Positions 48,074 through 58,350 of a DNA stretch of 64,000 bases are shown here, piece after piece (the stretch's first letter is position 1; every line of letters starts with the position of its first letter). The notes under the pieces are model-generated. The model was not told the DNA's origin and ran no database searches. It worked only from the letters and a program-made list of their open reading frames with translations. The translations under genes and the position numbers were made by a program. Source of the stretch: Haloimpatiens sp. FM7315 (GTDB lineage: Bacteria > Bacillota > Clostridia > Clostridiales > Clostridiaceae); NCBI GenBank assembly GCA_041861885.1, contig JBGVUE010000001.1, forward strand, positions 124,001 through 188,000, written 5' to 3'.

Positions 48074-49056
48074 TCATTATCCCATCCTAATAATTTTTTT
48101 CTAAATCCTCATAATCATATTCACGTTGATTAAAATCATTAAAATTGCTATTTTTATTGTTGTGATTTGAGTAATTTTTGGTTTATAAGTGGATTTTTTC
48201 TTATCTTTTTTTCAATATCTTGAAGAGTTGATATGTTTTCTTTAAACCAGCTATTAAGAATGCCATCTATATATTTAAAGTCTGATTTATTGATTCTATC
48301 AAAACATATATCACAGGCCTTATATATAATTTCAAGATTGAACTTATAAACGTTTATCCACTTCTCTATCATCTGTTCTTGAGGCTTCATTATTTCAGTA
48401 GATTTAATGCCTAAATAGTTTAATATTTTCTTTATTTTAATCCATTTATCTTCATGTTTTTTAATATAAGTTTGAGCGTCTTCTACATTTTTAATATTTT
48501 CATCATGCCAAGCTATGGCTATTTTTTCAACATATCTATAATCGGTTTTACCTTTAGATGCACAGTATTGTATAAGTAGTAATATAATTTCAGGAGGAAA
48601 ACTGAAATCTTTTTGCCAACTTAAATACATCGTCATTTCTTTTGGAGATAATGGTCTCCCAACTAGTTTTTCAATATCTTGAAGCATATCTTTTATAGAA
48701 TTATTGTTAAGTTCTTCTAATAGGTTTACTTTTTCTTCTTTTTCATTTTCTAAAGAATTGTCCTTAAGTTCTAAGAAGTCTATGTTGAAATTCCCCATAT
48801 TATCAATAGGAGTTAATTTTATTACTTCTTCATCATTCCAGTAATTAAGGGCGTTCATAACGTCACTTTCCAAAAGATTAAGGGTTTTTGCCATCATAGA
48901 TGAGTTTACACCCAGTTCACCAGAAATACAGTATTTAAGTCCTAACAAATATACTTTAACAAATTCTCCTCTTGCCTTAGGCATATGGTTTTCTATAAAA
49001 TGGTTGCTAACTGGTGTATATTCACATACCTTATTTTTGAATACAAAAGTACTCAT
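48070..49056 (-). CDS. dnaD: DnaD domain replication protein (two frameshifts at the C-terminus)
   Basis: About 328 residues: N-terminal winged-helix part (FVKVYLLGLKYCISGELGV) and two DnaD/DnaB-II modules (IEKLVGRPLSPKEMTMYLSW; NYLGIKSTEIMKPQEQMIEKW). It helps primosome assembly. The visible 300-residue frame ends early; adding a base to the T5 run 48175-48179 and to the T7 run 48094-48100 extends it through an Asn-rich linker and EYDYEDLEKKLLGWDNE to TGA 48070, overlapping the dnaI ATG. Confidence 0.9.
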
Positions 49057-49279
49057 TTCATCAACCCTTTCTAAATTATCAAATGTAAATTGTGGTATAA
49101 AAATTAAATTCAGTTCTTATATTTATAATAGTATAATCATTGCTAAAAAATTTTAACCTAAAATTATAAAAATATCAAATAATTTAAATGTATATTTAAA
49201 TAAAATATTCAAATTAAGGGCATATTAAGAAAGTGAGCTCTTAGTTGAAATTTAAATATAAAATAGAGGTGATAAAACC

Positions 49280-50461
49280 TTGAAAAAAGACATAAAAATT
49301 AAAAGCTTTTTTATAATTATTTCTTTAGTTTGTTTATTTACTTTATATTATAGCATACCTAATTTGTTTTCTTACAAAGTAATGCTTAATAATAAGTACA
49401 TGTGTATTGTAGAAAATAAAGATAAATATTTAAACATTCAAAAAGACATTATGAATAGTTTAAATAGAAGATTTAAAAATATAGAGGGAGAAGATAAATT
49501 AAAATTTAAAATTTGTCTTTATAGCGGAGATAGTACTAAAAGAGAAGAAATTAAAGAGAGCTTTTTTAAGTATAGTTGCATAAAAGTAGATGCTTATGAA
49601 GTATTTTTAAATAGTAACTTTTTGGGGGTTTTAGACAATAAAGAAGAAAGAAATACATTAGTAAGTTTATTAAGTGAGGAATTAAAAAAACAGTTTACTT
49701 TAAAGAGTATAAATAAATTTAATGTTAAAAACTTAGAGCTAAAAAAGGTTAAAATTTCACTTTCAAAGTTAAATGTAGAACCAAAGGATGAAATGGAAAT
49801 AGTAAGTAAGGGCATTTTAAATGCCATGGATAGGGTAAAAGTAGAATTTGTAGCTACTATTGAGGAAACAAAACAAATAGAACCATCAACAGTTGTAAAG
49901 TCCTCTAAGGATATTATTATAGGTAAAAGAAAGATTAAGGAAAATGGAGAAAAAGGCATAAAAAAGCTTAGCAAAGAAATTTTGGTCAAAGATAATAAAA
50001 TAGTAGCAAAAAAGATTATAAGAGAGAAGGTAATAAAACCTTGTAAAGATAAAGTTATTTTGATTGGAAGTAAAAAACCTACAGTTTTAGGTAGCTTTGC
50101 TTTTGCGAGACCTTCGAGAGGTAGCGTTAGCTCAGGCTTTGGAAAAAGGAATGGAAAGATGCATAAAGGAATAGATATTGCATCACCTATGAACACTCCC
50201 ATTTATGCAGCCTATGATGGAGTTGTAACATTTTCTGGCTGGCAACAAGGCTATGGCAATATCGTCATAATAAATCACGGTAATGGCTTTGAAACTAGAT
50301 ATGGTCATTGCAACAGTTTAATTGCTAAAAAGGGAGATAAAATTAAAAAAACTCAGCTTATAGCAAAAGTTGGAAGCACTGGAAGAAGCACTGGTCCTCA
50401 TTTGCATTTTGAAATTAGGAAAAACGATCAGGCTATAGACCCTACTCCGTATATTAATTGA
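49280..50461 (+). CDS. Membrane-anchored M23 metallopeptidase with G5 domain
   Basis: 393 residues: N-terminal membrane helix (FFIIISLVCLFTLYYSI), a long extracytoplasmic region with a G5-like segment (about 205-265; KENGEKGIKKLSKEI), then a LytM/M23 endopeptidase domain with zinc ligands in MHKGIDIAS and GPHLHFEI. Likely cuts peptidoglycan cross-links during growth or sporulation (SpoIIQ-like possibility). TTG after AGAGGTG. Complete. Confidence 0.9.
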   Translation: MKKDIKIKSFFIIISLVCLFTLYYSIPNLFSYKVMLNNKYMCIVENKDKYLNIQKDIMNSLNRRFKNIEGEDKLKFKICLYSGDSTKREEIKESFFKYSCIKVDAYEVFLNSNFLGVLDNKEERNTLVSLLSEELKKQFTLKSINKFNVKNLELKKVKISLSKLNVEPKDEMEIVSKGILNAMDRVKVEFVATIEETKQIEPSTVVKSSKDIIIGKRKIKENGEKGIKKLSKEILVKDNKIVAKKIIREKVIKPCKDKVILIGSKKPTVLGSFAFARPSRGSVSSGFGKRNGKMHKGIDIASPMNTPIYAAYDGVVTFSGWQQGYGNIVIINHGNGFETRYGHCNSLIAKKGDKIKKTQLIAKVGSTGRSTGPHLHFEIRKNDQAIDPTPYIN

Positions 50462-50752
50462 CCTGATAAAATAAAAATTTAAATATGGTTTATTTTGCTT
50501 TAGTTATATAATCTCAAAATTATATTATTTAGTTTTTCCATATTAGGAAAATAGCTTCAAAAAATAATACTTTTCTTAGAAAGTTAGCTTATATTCCTTA
50601 GAAAGTTATTAAAAAGTGTGTTAAAAATGCTTAAGTTATGGTATTTTATATAAAAGACTTTATTTTATACTTATCATTTTATGTTATGAATAGTTTAATA
50701 GTAAATTTTGAGATATTAAAATTAAAAATAACAGTTGTAATTTTAAGGGATT

Positions 50753-50850
50753 GTTATATAAAATATTAGTATAATGAAGCGCAAATAATTTTGAGGTTAT
50801 ATAAAATATTAGTATAATGAAGCGCAAATAATTTTGAGGTTATATAAAGG
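50753..50850. repeat. 43-bp tandem duplication of the DegV promoter region
   Basis: Two exact 43-bp copies (50753-50795, 50796-50838) and the start of a third. Each contains TATAAT; in the second copy TTGAGG-N16-TATAAT forms a promoter-like pair. The rest of the 50462-50752 gap is A/T-rich without ORF. Confidence 0.93.
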
Positions 50851-50861
50851 AGCAAATATAT

Positions 50862-51730
50862 ATGAGTACAGTGATAATGACAGATTCAAGTTGTGATTTA
50901 CCTTTAGAATATATAGAAAAAAACAAGATTCCTTTTGTGAGTTTGACTTGTCATTTTAAAAAAAGTGATTATAGAGATGATTTTGGAAGTTCATTAAGTT
51001 ATAGGGAATTTTATGATGGCCTTAGAAATGGAGAAATGCCTACTACATCTCAGGTTAATGCTTATCAATTTGAGGAGACTTTCAAGAAATTTGTTAAAGA
51101 AGGTAAGTCTATAATCTATTTAGGAATGTCTTCTTCTATAAGTGGTACAGTAAATAGCGCAAACATTGCTAGACAAGCTGTCTTAGAGGAATTTAAGGAT
51201 GCAGATATTACAGTAATAGATACTAAAAGTGCCTGTATAGGAGAAGGGCTTTTAGTTTATAGAGCAGTTGAAATGCTTAAAAAAGGTATGGCAAAAGAGG
51301 ACATAATAAAATGGATAGAAGATAATAAATTAAAAGTAAACCACTGGTTTATTGTTGGAAGTTTGAAACATTTAAGATATGGTGGGAGAATATCAGGGGC
51401 AGCTGCAACCATTGGAACGTTAATGAAAATAAATCCCTTAATATGTATAGATAATTCTGGAAAACTAATTAATCACACTAACATAAGGGGAAGAAAAAAG
51501 CAATAAAATTTTTATTAAATAAATTTAAGGAAGATTCAATTAAGGATAAAGATCAGATAGTAACTATTAGTCATGGAGATTGTTTAGAGGAAGCCTTGTG
51601 CCTAGAGGCTTTATTGAAAGAGGAATTTGGAATTAAAAATATTATTATAAACTACGTGGGACCTGTTATAGCTTCTCATACAGGTCCAGATATGCTTTCA
51701 CTATGCTTCATAGGAAAAAATAGAGAATAA
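50862..51730 (+). CDS. DegV family fatty-acid-binding protein (one frameshift)
   Basis: About 289 residues: VIMTDSSCDLPLEY, GEMPTTSQVN and LGMSSSISGT are the lipid-binding motifs of DegV/FakB. It likely presents a fatty acid to a FakA-type kinase, which links to the fab and thioesterase genes. The frame breaks in the A6 run 51494-51499; one A adds the C-terminal domain (TISHGDCLEEAL, NYVGPVIASHTGPDML). Confidence 0.9.
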
Positions 51731-51867
51731 TTTATAAAATAATATGATAATATTAGTTTTTATGTATAATATCTTTTCAATTGGATAGAGTATAGATACG
51801 AAGGTATAAATAATAATATGTGAAATTGAAAGGAGTTGAAAAATCGTTAATTTTAACGATTGACAGT

Positions 51868-52029
51868 ATGGCACATAAAAACAACAAAAACAGTAAGGAT
51901 AATAAGAAAGTTAGTCCAAAGACTAAATCAGAATTAAAAGACATGGAAGTTGAGATGTCAAAAGAAATAGGTGCAAACAACGAATCTAAAAAATTAGGCA
52001 AGAAAAAAGCATCTAAAGAAAGAGAATAG
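51868..52029 (+). CDS. Small lysine-rich protein, possibly spore-associated
   Basis: 53 residues, highly charged, with LKDMEVEMSKEIGANNES, loosely like the N-terminal half of alpha/beta SASPs but without their second motif. Function not assigned. The ribosome site AAAGGAG (51829-51835) is far from the ATG; between them a hairpin AATCGTTAA/TTAACGATT may bring them together. Confidence 0.5.
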   Translation: MAHKNNKNSKDNKKVSPKTKSELKDMEVEMSKEIGANNESKKLGKKKASKERE

Positions 52030-52063
52030 GTCTTTATAATAGCATAGTTTGCTAAAGTATTTT

Positions 52064-52094
52064 AAAGCTGTCAAATTGGCAGCTTTTTATTTTT
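52064..52094 (+). terminator. Terminator after the small basic gene
   Basis: AAAGCTGTC/GGCAGCTTT stem and TTATTTTT. Confidence 0.85.
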
Positions 52095-52187
52095 AAAAAA
52101 GAATGACAACTAGCATTTTTAATAATATAATTAGTTCTTATACGCACAAAATTTTAAACAAAAGATAAAACACAAAGGAGGAATATA

Positions 52188-53497
52188 ATGGATTTTAAAA
52201 ACTTAAAAAGATCCATTAATTTAGTAGAGGCTATTTCTATAGTTATTGGGTTAATAATAGGTTCTGGAATTTTTCTAAAGCCAGGAATTGTACTTAAAAA
52301 TGCAGGCTCTCCTAAAATGGCAGTTATAGCTTGGTTAACCGGGGGAATTATTACTTTATGCTCTGCATTAAGTATAGCTGAAATAGCGGCCAATATGCCT
52401 AAAACTGGAGGACTTTATAGCTATTTAGAGGAATTATATGGGAATATATGGGGGTTTCTACTTGGATGGGTTCAAACTGTGATATCTTTCCCTGGATCTT
52501 GTGCAGCACTTTCTATAGCCTGTGCTATTCTTACTAGTTATCTTATCCCTTTAAGTAATTTTCAGATAAAACTTTTAGCAGTAGGTTTAATTGCATTTTT
52601 AACTATTATGAACATTTTATCTACTAAGTTAGGAGGAGTCATTCAAACTATAGCAACAATTGGAAAACTTATTCCTATTATAGTACTTATTATATTTGGA
52701 TTAACAAATGGAAAGGTAAATATATATAAAAGCACAGGGGCAATTTCCTCTAGTATGGGTTTAGGGGCCGCAATACTTGGAACTTTATGGGCTTATGATG
52801 GTTGGATTGGAGTTACAAATGTAGCAGAGGAGCTTAAAAATCCTAAAAGAAATTTACCAAGATCTATAATTGTTGGAGTTAGCTTTGTAATTGCAATATA
52901 CATTTTTTTTAATGCAGCAATATTTAAAATATTACCAGCAGATAAAATTTTATCTTCTAGTCAACCAGCGGTTGAAGCATCAGTGGTATTGTTTGGAGAA
53001 AAAGCTAGTGCTTTTATTATATTTGGTATGATAGTGTCGGTATTTGGAGCCTTAAATGGATATTTAATGACAGGTGCTAGAGTGCCTTTTGCCATGGCTA
53101 AAAGAGGTCAAATACCTTTTTATAAAATCTTTTTAAAGTCTCATTCTAAGTTCGAGACACCACATAACTGTTTGATTTTACAAAGTTTAATAGCTGATAT
53201 ATATATATTTACAGGTAGTTTTAACACACTTTCAGATTTAATAGTATTTGTTTTATGGATTTTTTTGTTATGGGAGTTTGTGGTATATTCATACTTAGAA
53301 AGAGAAAGTTAAACTTAAGTGAGTACAAAGTGCCGTTATATCCAATAGTTCCCCTAGTAGGAACAGCAGGAGGATTATATATAATTGTAAGCACCATTAT
53401 TAGCAATACTAAGAACTCGCTAATAGGAATAATAATAACTTTATTTGGATTACCTGTTTATTTTTATTTAAAGAAAAAGAAAATTAATAAAATATAA
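52188..53497 (+). CDS. Amino-acid permease, APC family (one frameshift in this sequence)
   Basis: About 436 residues, twelve helices: the APC signature IGLIIGSGIFLKPG in helix 1 and WAYDGWIGVTNVAEELKNPKRNLP in the middle. SteT/LAT-like amino-acid exchanger. The frame breaks in the T7 run 53260-53266; one T joins the last two helices (MGVCGIFILRKRKLNL). ATG after AAAGGAGG. Confidence 0.9.
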
Positions 53498-53505
53498 ATG
53501 TATAG

Positions 53506-53550
53506 AACTTCTTCTAATAATGAAATGATTTTCATTTAGAAGAAGTTTTT
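53506..53550 (+). terminator. Terminator before the fab operon
   Basis: AACTTCTTCTAA...TTAGAAGAAGTT stem and seven T. Confidence 0.9.
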
Positions 53551-53620
53551 TTATATAAATACAGACCCAAACAAACTATTTAAATATTAAGTTAAAAGTA
53601 AACTTTAAATAAAAAAATTA

Positions 53621-53649
53621 TTGACAGGTAAAATTAATTAATATATACT
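53621..53649 (+). promoter_or_regulatory. Promoter of the fab operon
   Basis: TTGACA (53621-53626), 17-bp spacer, TATACT (53644-53649). Confidence 0.9.
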
Positions 53650-53677
53650 TTGAATATCAAAATATTTGATATTCAAA
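53649..53677 (+). promoter_or_regulatory. FabT-type operator
   Basis: Perfect 13-bp inverted repeat TTTGAATATCAAA, 3 bp, TTTGATATTCAAA, overlapping the end of the -10 box and the start point. It resembles the TTTGA-TATCAAA sites of FabT/FabR in Gram-positive fab operons. Confidence 0.88.
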
Positions 53678-53697
53678 ACTAATGAGTGGTGATGTAA

Positions 53698-54150
53698 ATG
53701 AAGGAAACTTATAATATTTTAAATGAACTTTTAGTTGAAACCTTTAATGACATATTAGAAATTGAACAAAGAGCCCTTAAAGAAGGTGCTTTTCATGATT
53801 TATCAATTACAGAAATACATACAATAGAGGCAATGGGTATGTATGAGGCTAAAGCAATGAGTGAGGTTGCAAAGAAATTAGATATAACAGTTGGCACCTT
53901 GACAACAGCTATAAACAACTTGGTTAGAAAAGAATACGTAGAAAGAAAAAGAGATGAATCAGATAGAAGAGTTGTAAAAATTGCCCTTACTAAAAAAGGT
54001 AAGCTTGCCTACAGAGTACATGATAAATTTCATTCTGATATGATTAAAGCAACTATTGAGGGATTATCTGGTCAAGAAGAGGACATACTAATAAAGTCCT
54101 TAGACAAGTTAAATACTTTTTTTAAAGAAAAATATCATCTAAACAGATAA
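53698..54150 (+). CDS. fabT: MarR family regulator FabT
   Basis: 150 residues with a winged helix (AKKLDITVGTLTTAINNLVRKEYVERKRDESDRRVV). First gene of the fab operon and next to the FabT-type palindrome, the arrangement of streptococcal FabT, which uses acyl-ACP as corepressor. Self-regulation is expected. GTGGTGATG precedes ATG. Confidence 0.92.
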   Translation: MKETYNILNELLVETFNDILEIEQRALKEGAFHDLSITEIHTIEAMGMYEAKAMSEVAKKLDITVGTLTTAINNLVRKEYVERKRDESDRRVVKIALTKKGKLAYRVHDKFHSDMIKATIEGLSGQEEDILIKSLDKLNTFFKEKYHLNR

Positions 54151-54161
54151 GAGGTATGAGA

Positions 54162-55147
54162 ATGGAAGCTATAGAGATTATAGGTACAGGAAGTTATGTG
54201 CCCCCACTAGTGGTTAATAACCGTGATTTATCAAAAATAGTTGATACTAGTGATGAGTGGATATCAAGTAGAACCGGAATTAAAAAAAGAAGAATATCAG
54301 AAGGGGAAAATACTTCAGATTTAGGAGCTAAGGCTGCAATAAATGCATTAAAAAATGCAAATATAGAAGCTTTGGATTTGGATTTGATAATAGTATCTAC
54401 TATTTCCCCGGATCAGTTTATGCCCTCTACTGCTTGTTTAATACAAGATAAAATTGGTGCTAAAAATGCAGTGTGTTTTGATATATCAGCGGCTTGTTCG
54501 GGGTTTGTATATGGAATTGAAATAGCTACAAATCTTATGAATGGCGGTAAATATCAAAAGGCACTTGTTATAGGGGCAGAAGTATTATCTAAAATACTTG
54601 ACTGGAAGGATAGAAGTACCTGTGTTTTATTTGGAGATGGAGCTGGGGCTGCAATTTTATCCTTTGGACCTGGCAAAGGAATTTTGCATACTAAATTAGG
54701 TTCAGATAGTGAAAAATGGGAGTCTTTAACTTGTAAGTCCATGGCTCTAGAAAATCCTTATTTAAAAGAGGATGTTATTAAAAAAGAAAAAACTCCAATC
54801 TTAAAATAGCTATGAACGGCAAGGACATATTTAAATTTGCAGTAAATATTATAAAGCTGTGCATTCAAGAAATACTTGAAGAAACTGGATATAACATTGA
54901 AGATATAAAGTATGTAGTTCCGCACCAAGCTAATCTAAGAATCATAGAGTTTGCAGCTAAAAAGCTTGGGGTAGATGTAGAAAAATTTTATATGAATTTA
55001 AGTGAATATGGGAACACCTCAGGAGCTAGTGTGCCAATTGCATTAGATGAAATGAATAGAAAAGGTCTCCTTAAAAAAGGTGACAAGATCATTTTAGTGG
55101 CTTTTGGTGGTGGACTTACTTATGGATGTAGTCTTATAGAATGGTAG
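54162..55147 (+). CDS. fabH: 3-oxoacyl-ACP synthase III (one frameshift in this sequence)
   Basis: About 328 residues: active-site Cys in ISAACSGF, His in VPHQANLRI, Asn in YGNTSGASVP. Starts the first elongation cycle from acetyl-CoA and malonyl-ACP. The frame breaks in the A4 run 54803-54806; one A restores it. AAGAGG is correctly spaced for ATG 54162; ATG 54156 is too near. Confidence 0.94.
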
Positions 55148-55209
55148 TTTTAATTAAATTAGTTTAAATTAAAAAATACATAATATTCTTAATTTTAGGA
55201 GGAGACAAA

Positions 55210-55440
55210 ATGACTTTTGAAAAAATAAAAAATATAATAGCAGAACAATTATCTTTAGACGAAGGTGAAATAGCATTAACTTCAACTTTTACAGATGACC
55301 TTGGAGTGGATTCTTTAGAAATATTTGAAATTGTAATGGCTTTAGAGGAAGAGTTCGATATTGAAATACCAAATGAAGATATAGAAGATATGAAGACTGT
55401 AGGAGACATTGTAAACTACGTAGAATCAAAAACAAAATAA
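55210..55440 (+). CDS. acpP: Acyl carrier protein
   Basis: 76 residues, four-helix ACP with the phosphopantetheine serine in [19 protein letters not shown]. Shuttles growing acyl chains between the enzymes of this operon. ATG after AGGAGG. Confidence 0.96.
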   Translation: MTFEKIKNIIAEQLSLDEGEIALTSTFTDDLGVDSLEIFEIVMALEEEFDIEIPNEDIEDMKTVGDIVNYVESKTK

Positions 55441-55551
55441 CATAATAATTTATTAAAAAATGGAATAGTAGCGGAAAAATTTAGAATATAGTTTTTACGT
55501 GGCTATTCCTATTAAATTATAAGGAAAAATAAGAAATGCAGAGGTGTTTTT

Positions 55552-56487
55552 ATGTTTGAAACGAGATTATGTTCAATGTTAGGAATAAAGTATCCCATGA
55601 TTCAAGGTGGAATGGCTTGGATAGCAGATGGTAATCTAGCCGCAGCGGTTTCTAATGCAGGAGGTATAGGCATAATAGCTGCAGGTACAGCACCTGTAGA
55701 TTATGTAAGAGCTGAAATAAAAAAAGCCAAGGCTTTAACAGATAAACCTTTTGGAGTAAATATTATGCTACTAAGTGAAAACGCCGAAGATATAGCAAAA
55801 TTGGTTTGTGAGGAAGAAATTAAAGTTATTACTACAGGAGCAGGGAATCCTGGTAAATATATGGATATGTGGAAAGCTAATAATATAAAGGTAATACCAG
55901 TTGTAGCTTCTACTGCTTTAGCGAAGAGAATGGAGAGAGCAGGAGCGGATGCGATTATTGCAGAAGGTTGTGAGGCAGGAGGACACATAGGAGAACTTAC
56001 CACTATGGCGCTACTTCCTCAAGTTGTTGATTCTGTTAGCATACCAGTAATTGGTGCAGGAGGAATTGGAGATGAAAGAGGACTTGCAGCTGCATTTATG
56101 CTTGGAGCTGAAGGGGTACAGGTAGGAACAAGATTTTTAGTTTCTGATGAATGTACTGTTCACGAAAATTACAAAGAAAAAATCATTAATGCAAAAGATA
56201 TAGATTCTGTGGTAACTGGAAGAAGTACTGGGCATCCAGTAAGGGTTCTTAGAAATCAGCTTTCTAGAAAATATCAGATTTTAGAAAAGGAAAATTCTGA
56301 TAAAGAAGAATTAGAAAAAATGGGAATTGGAGCTTTAAGAAAGGCTGCTCGTGAAGGAGATGTAGTTAACGGTTCAATTATGGCAGGTCAAATAGCAGGA
56401 CTTGTTAGCAAAAAACAAAGCTGTAAGGAAATAATTGAAGAGATGTTCTTAGGAGCAAAAGACATTATTAAAGCTTTAAGTATATAG
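55552..56487 (+). CDS. fabK: Enoyl-ACP reductase II FabK
   Basis: 311 residues, FMN-binding TIM barrel of the nitronate monooxygenase/FabK family (GGMAWIADGNLAAAVSNAGG, AEGCEAGGHIGELTT, GAGGIGDERG, EGVQVGTRFL). In this operon it is the enoyl reductase step (NADH-dependent), replacing FabI. ATG after AGAGGTG. Confidence 0.94.
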   Translation: MFETRLCSMLGIKYPMIQGGMAWIADGNLAAAVSNAGGIGIIAAGTAPVDYVRAEIKKAKALTDKPFGVNIMLLSENAEDIAKLVCEEEIKVITTGAGNPGKYMDMWKANNIKVIPVVASTALAKRMERAGADAIIAEGCEAGGHIGELTTMALLPQVVDSVSIPVIGAGGIGDERGLAAAFMLGAEGVQVGTRFLVSDECTVHENYKEKIINAKDIDSVVTGRSTGHPVRVLRNQLSRKYQILEKENSDKEELEKMGIGALRKAAREGDVVNGSIMAGQIAGLVSKKQSCKEIIEEMFLGAKDIIKALSI

Positions 56488-56571
56488 ATTAAGAATAAAA
56501 AGATCCCAAAACATTTAAATTGTAGTTTAAAAAACACCTATAATTTAGTGTTTTAAAATTAGGAGGCATTT

Positions 56572-57498
56572 ATGAGTAAAATTGCATTTTTGTTTTCGGG
56601 TCAAGGTGCCCAGTACGTTGGTATGGGAAAGGAACTTGCTGAAAATATAAAGGTTGCAGCAGATGTATTTAAAAAAGCAGATGAGGCTTTAGGGTATAGT
56701 ATAAAAAATATGCTTCGAGGGTTCAAAAGAGGAATTAGATAAAACAGAAAACACTCAACCAGCAATACTAACAACAAGTATAGCAGCATTAAAAGCTATT
56801 GAAGAAAAGGGCATAAAACCAGATGTTGTAGCAGGATTAAGCCTTGGAGAGTATTCAGCTTTGGTATGTAGTGGAGCTTTTAATTTTGAAGATGCGGTTA
56901 AGCTTGTGAAAAAAGAGGCAAATTTATGCAGGAAGCAGTGCCTAGAGGGATTGGAACCATGGCTGCAATTATAGGATTAGATATAGATACTATTAAAAAA
57001 GCTTGTGAAGAATCAGCTATTAATGGTTTGGTTGAAATAGCAAATTATAATTGTCCAGGACAGATAGTAATTGCTGGAGAAGTAAAGGCTGTAGAAACCT
57101 GTGTAGAAATCTTAAAAGATAAAGGCGCTAAAAAAGCTGTAATGTTAGATGTAAGTGGACCATTTCATACATCTATGCTAGAGCCTGCGGCAGAAAAATT
57201 GTACGAGGAACTTAAGAAAATAGAAATTAAAAACTTGAATACACCTTTAATAACTAACGTTACAGGAGATTATATAAAATCAGAAGATATTTCCTTAAAT
57301 TTAAGAAAACAGGTTATGTCTTCGGTAATGTGGGAGCATACTATTCGTAAGATGATTAATGATGGTGTGGATACATTTATCGAAATAGGACCTTCAAAAG
57401 TGTTAAGCGGGTTTGTAAAAAAAGTAGATAGAAAATTAACTACTTTTAACGTAGAGGATTTAAAGTCCTTAGAAAAAGTAACTGAGGCTTTAAACTAA
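56572..57498 (+). CDS. fabD: Malonyl-CoA:ACP transacylase (two frameshifts in this sequence)
   Basis: About 308 residues: LFSGQGAQYVGMGKEL, the nucleophile serine in VAGLSLGEYSALV, and VSGPFHTSML near the C-terminus. The frame breaks in the A6 run 56703-56708 (one extra A likely) and in the A6 run 56909-56914 (one missing); fixing both gives a continuous enzyme. Start ATG 56572 after AGGAGG. Confidence 0.92.
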
Positions 57499-57545
57499 AA
57501 TCTAAAATATAGTTTTAAATCACAAGTGTAAGAGGAGTGAATAGA

Positions 57546-58286
57546 GTGTTAAAAAACAAAACAGCTATAGTTACTGGTGCTAGCAGAGGAATAGGTAGAG
57601 CAATAGCCTTAAAACTTGCAGATAAAGGCTATAATGTGGTTATAAATTACAGAAGTAGTAGAGAAAAAGCAGAAGAGCTATTAAAGGAAATAGAGGCTAA
57701 AGGAGTTAAAGCTTTGGCACTAGAGGGCGATGTAAGTAAGTTTGAAGAGGCAGAAGGACTTATAAATACGGCTTTTGAGGCTATGGGATCTATAGATATA
57801 TTAGTAAATAATGCAGGTATAACGAGAGATGGATTGGTTTTAAGAATGAAGGAAGAAGACTTTGATAAGGTAATAGAAGTAAATTTAAAAGGTGCCTTTA
57901 ACTGCATTAAACATGTAAGTAAAGTTATGATGAAACAAAGAAGCGGTAGAATAGTTAACATTTCATCAGTAATAGGACTTGTTGGAAATGCAGGACAAAT
58001 AAACTATGCAGCTGCAAAAGCTGGAATAATAGGAATGACAAAAGCAGCAGCTAAGGAATTTTCTTCAAGAGGAATAACAGTTAACGCGGTAGCACCAGGA
58101 TTTATTGAAACGGATATGACTGAAGTTCTTTCTCCAAAGGTTAAGGAAGCTGCAATAAATGCTGTTCCACTTAAAAGAATGGGGAAACCTTTGGATGTAG
58201 CAAATGCTGTAGCCTTTTTAGTAGGGGAAGAATCTTCCTATATAACAGGACAAATTATAAATGTAGACGGTGGAATGGTTATGTAA
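57546..58286 (+). CDS. fabG: 3-oxoacyl-ACP reductase FabG
   Basis: 246 residues, SDR fold: TGASRGIG nucleotide site, NNAGITRDGL, catalytic SSVIGLVGNAGQINYAAAKAG (Ser, Tyr, Lys). NADPH-dependent reduction of beta-ketoacyl-ACP. GTG 57546 is preferred to GTG 57537 because AAGAGGAG is spaced for it. Confidence 0.95.
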   Translation: MLKNKTAIVTGASRGIGRAIALKLADKGYNVVINYRSSREKAEELLKEIEAKGVKALALEGDVSKFEEAEGLINTAFEAMGSIDILVNNAGITRDGLVLRMKEEDFDKVIEVNLKGAFNCIKHVSKVMMKQRSGRIVNISSVIGLVGNAGQINYAAAKAGIIGMTKAAAKEFSSRGITVNAVAPGFIETDMTEVLSPKVKEAAINAVPLKRMGKPLDVANAVAFLVGEESSYITGQIINVDGGMVM

Positions 58287-58350
58287 TTAATTTAGAAATA
58301 TAAAAGAGAAATTATTTTTTTCTATATTTTAAAATAGAGGGTGAGAAGTA

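Noticed and set aside
55460..55515. Regulatory element between acpP and fabK (GGAATAG/CTATTCC)
   Set aside because: The inverted repeat is short with a long loop and lacks a T tail; too weak to call.
56572..57498. fabD as a true pseudogene
   Set aside because: Both breaks are in A runs, catalytic motifs are intact, and the gene is essential within an otherwise complete operon.
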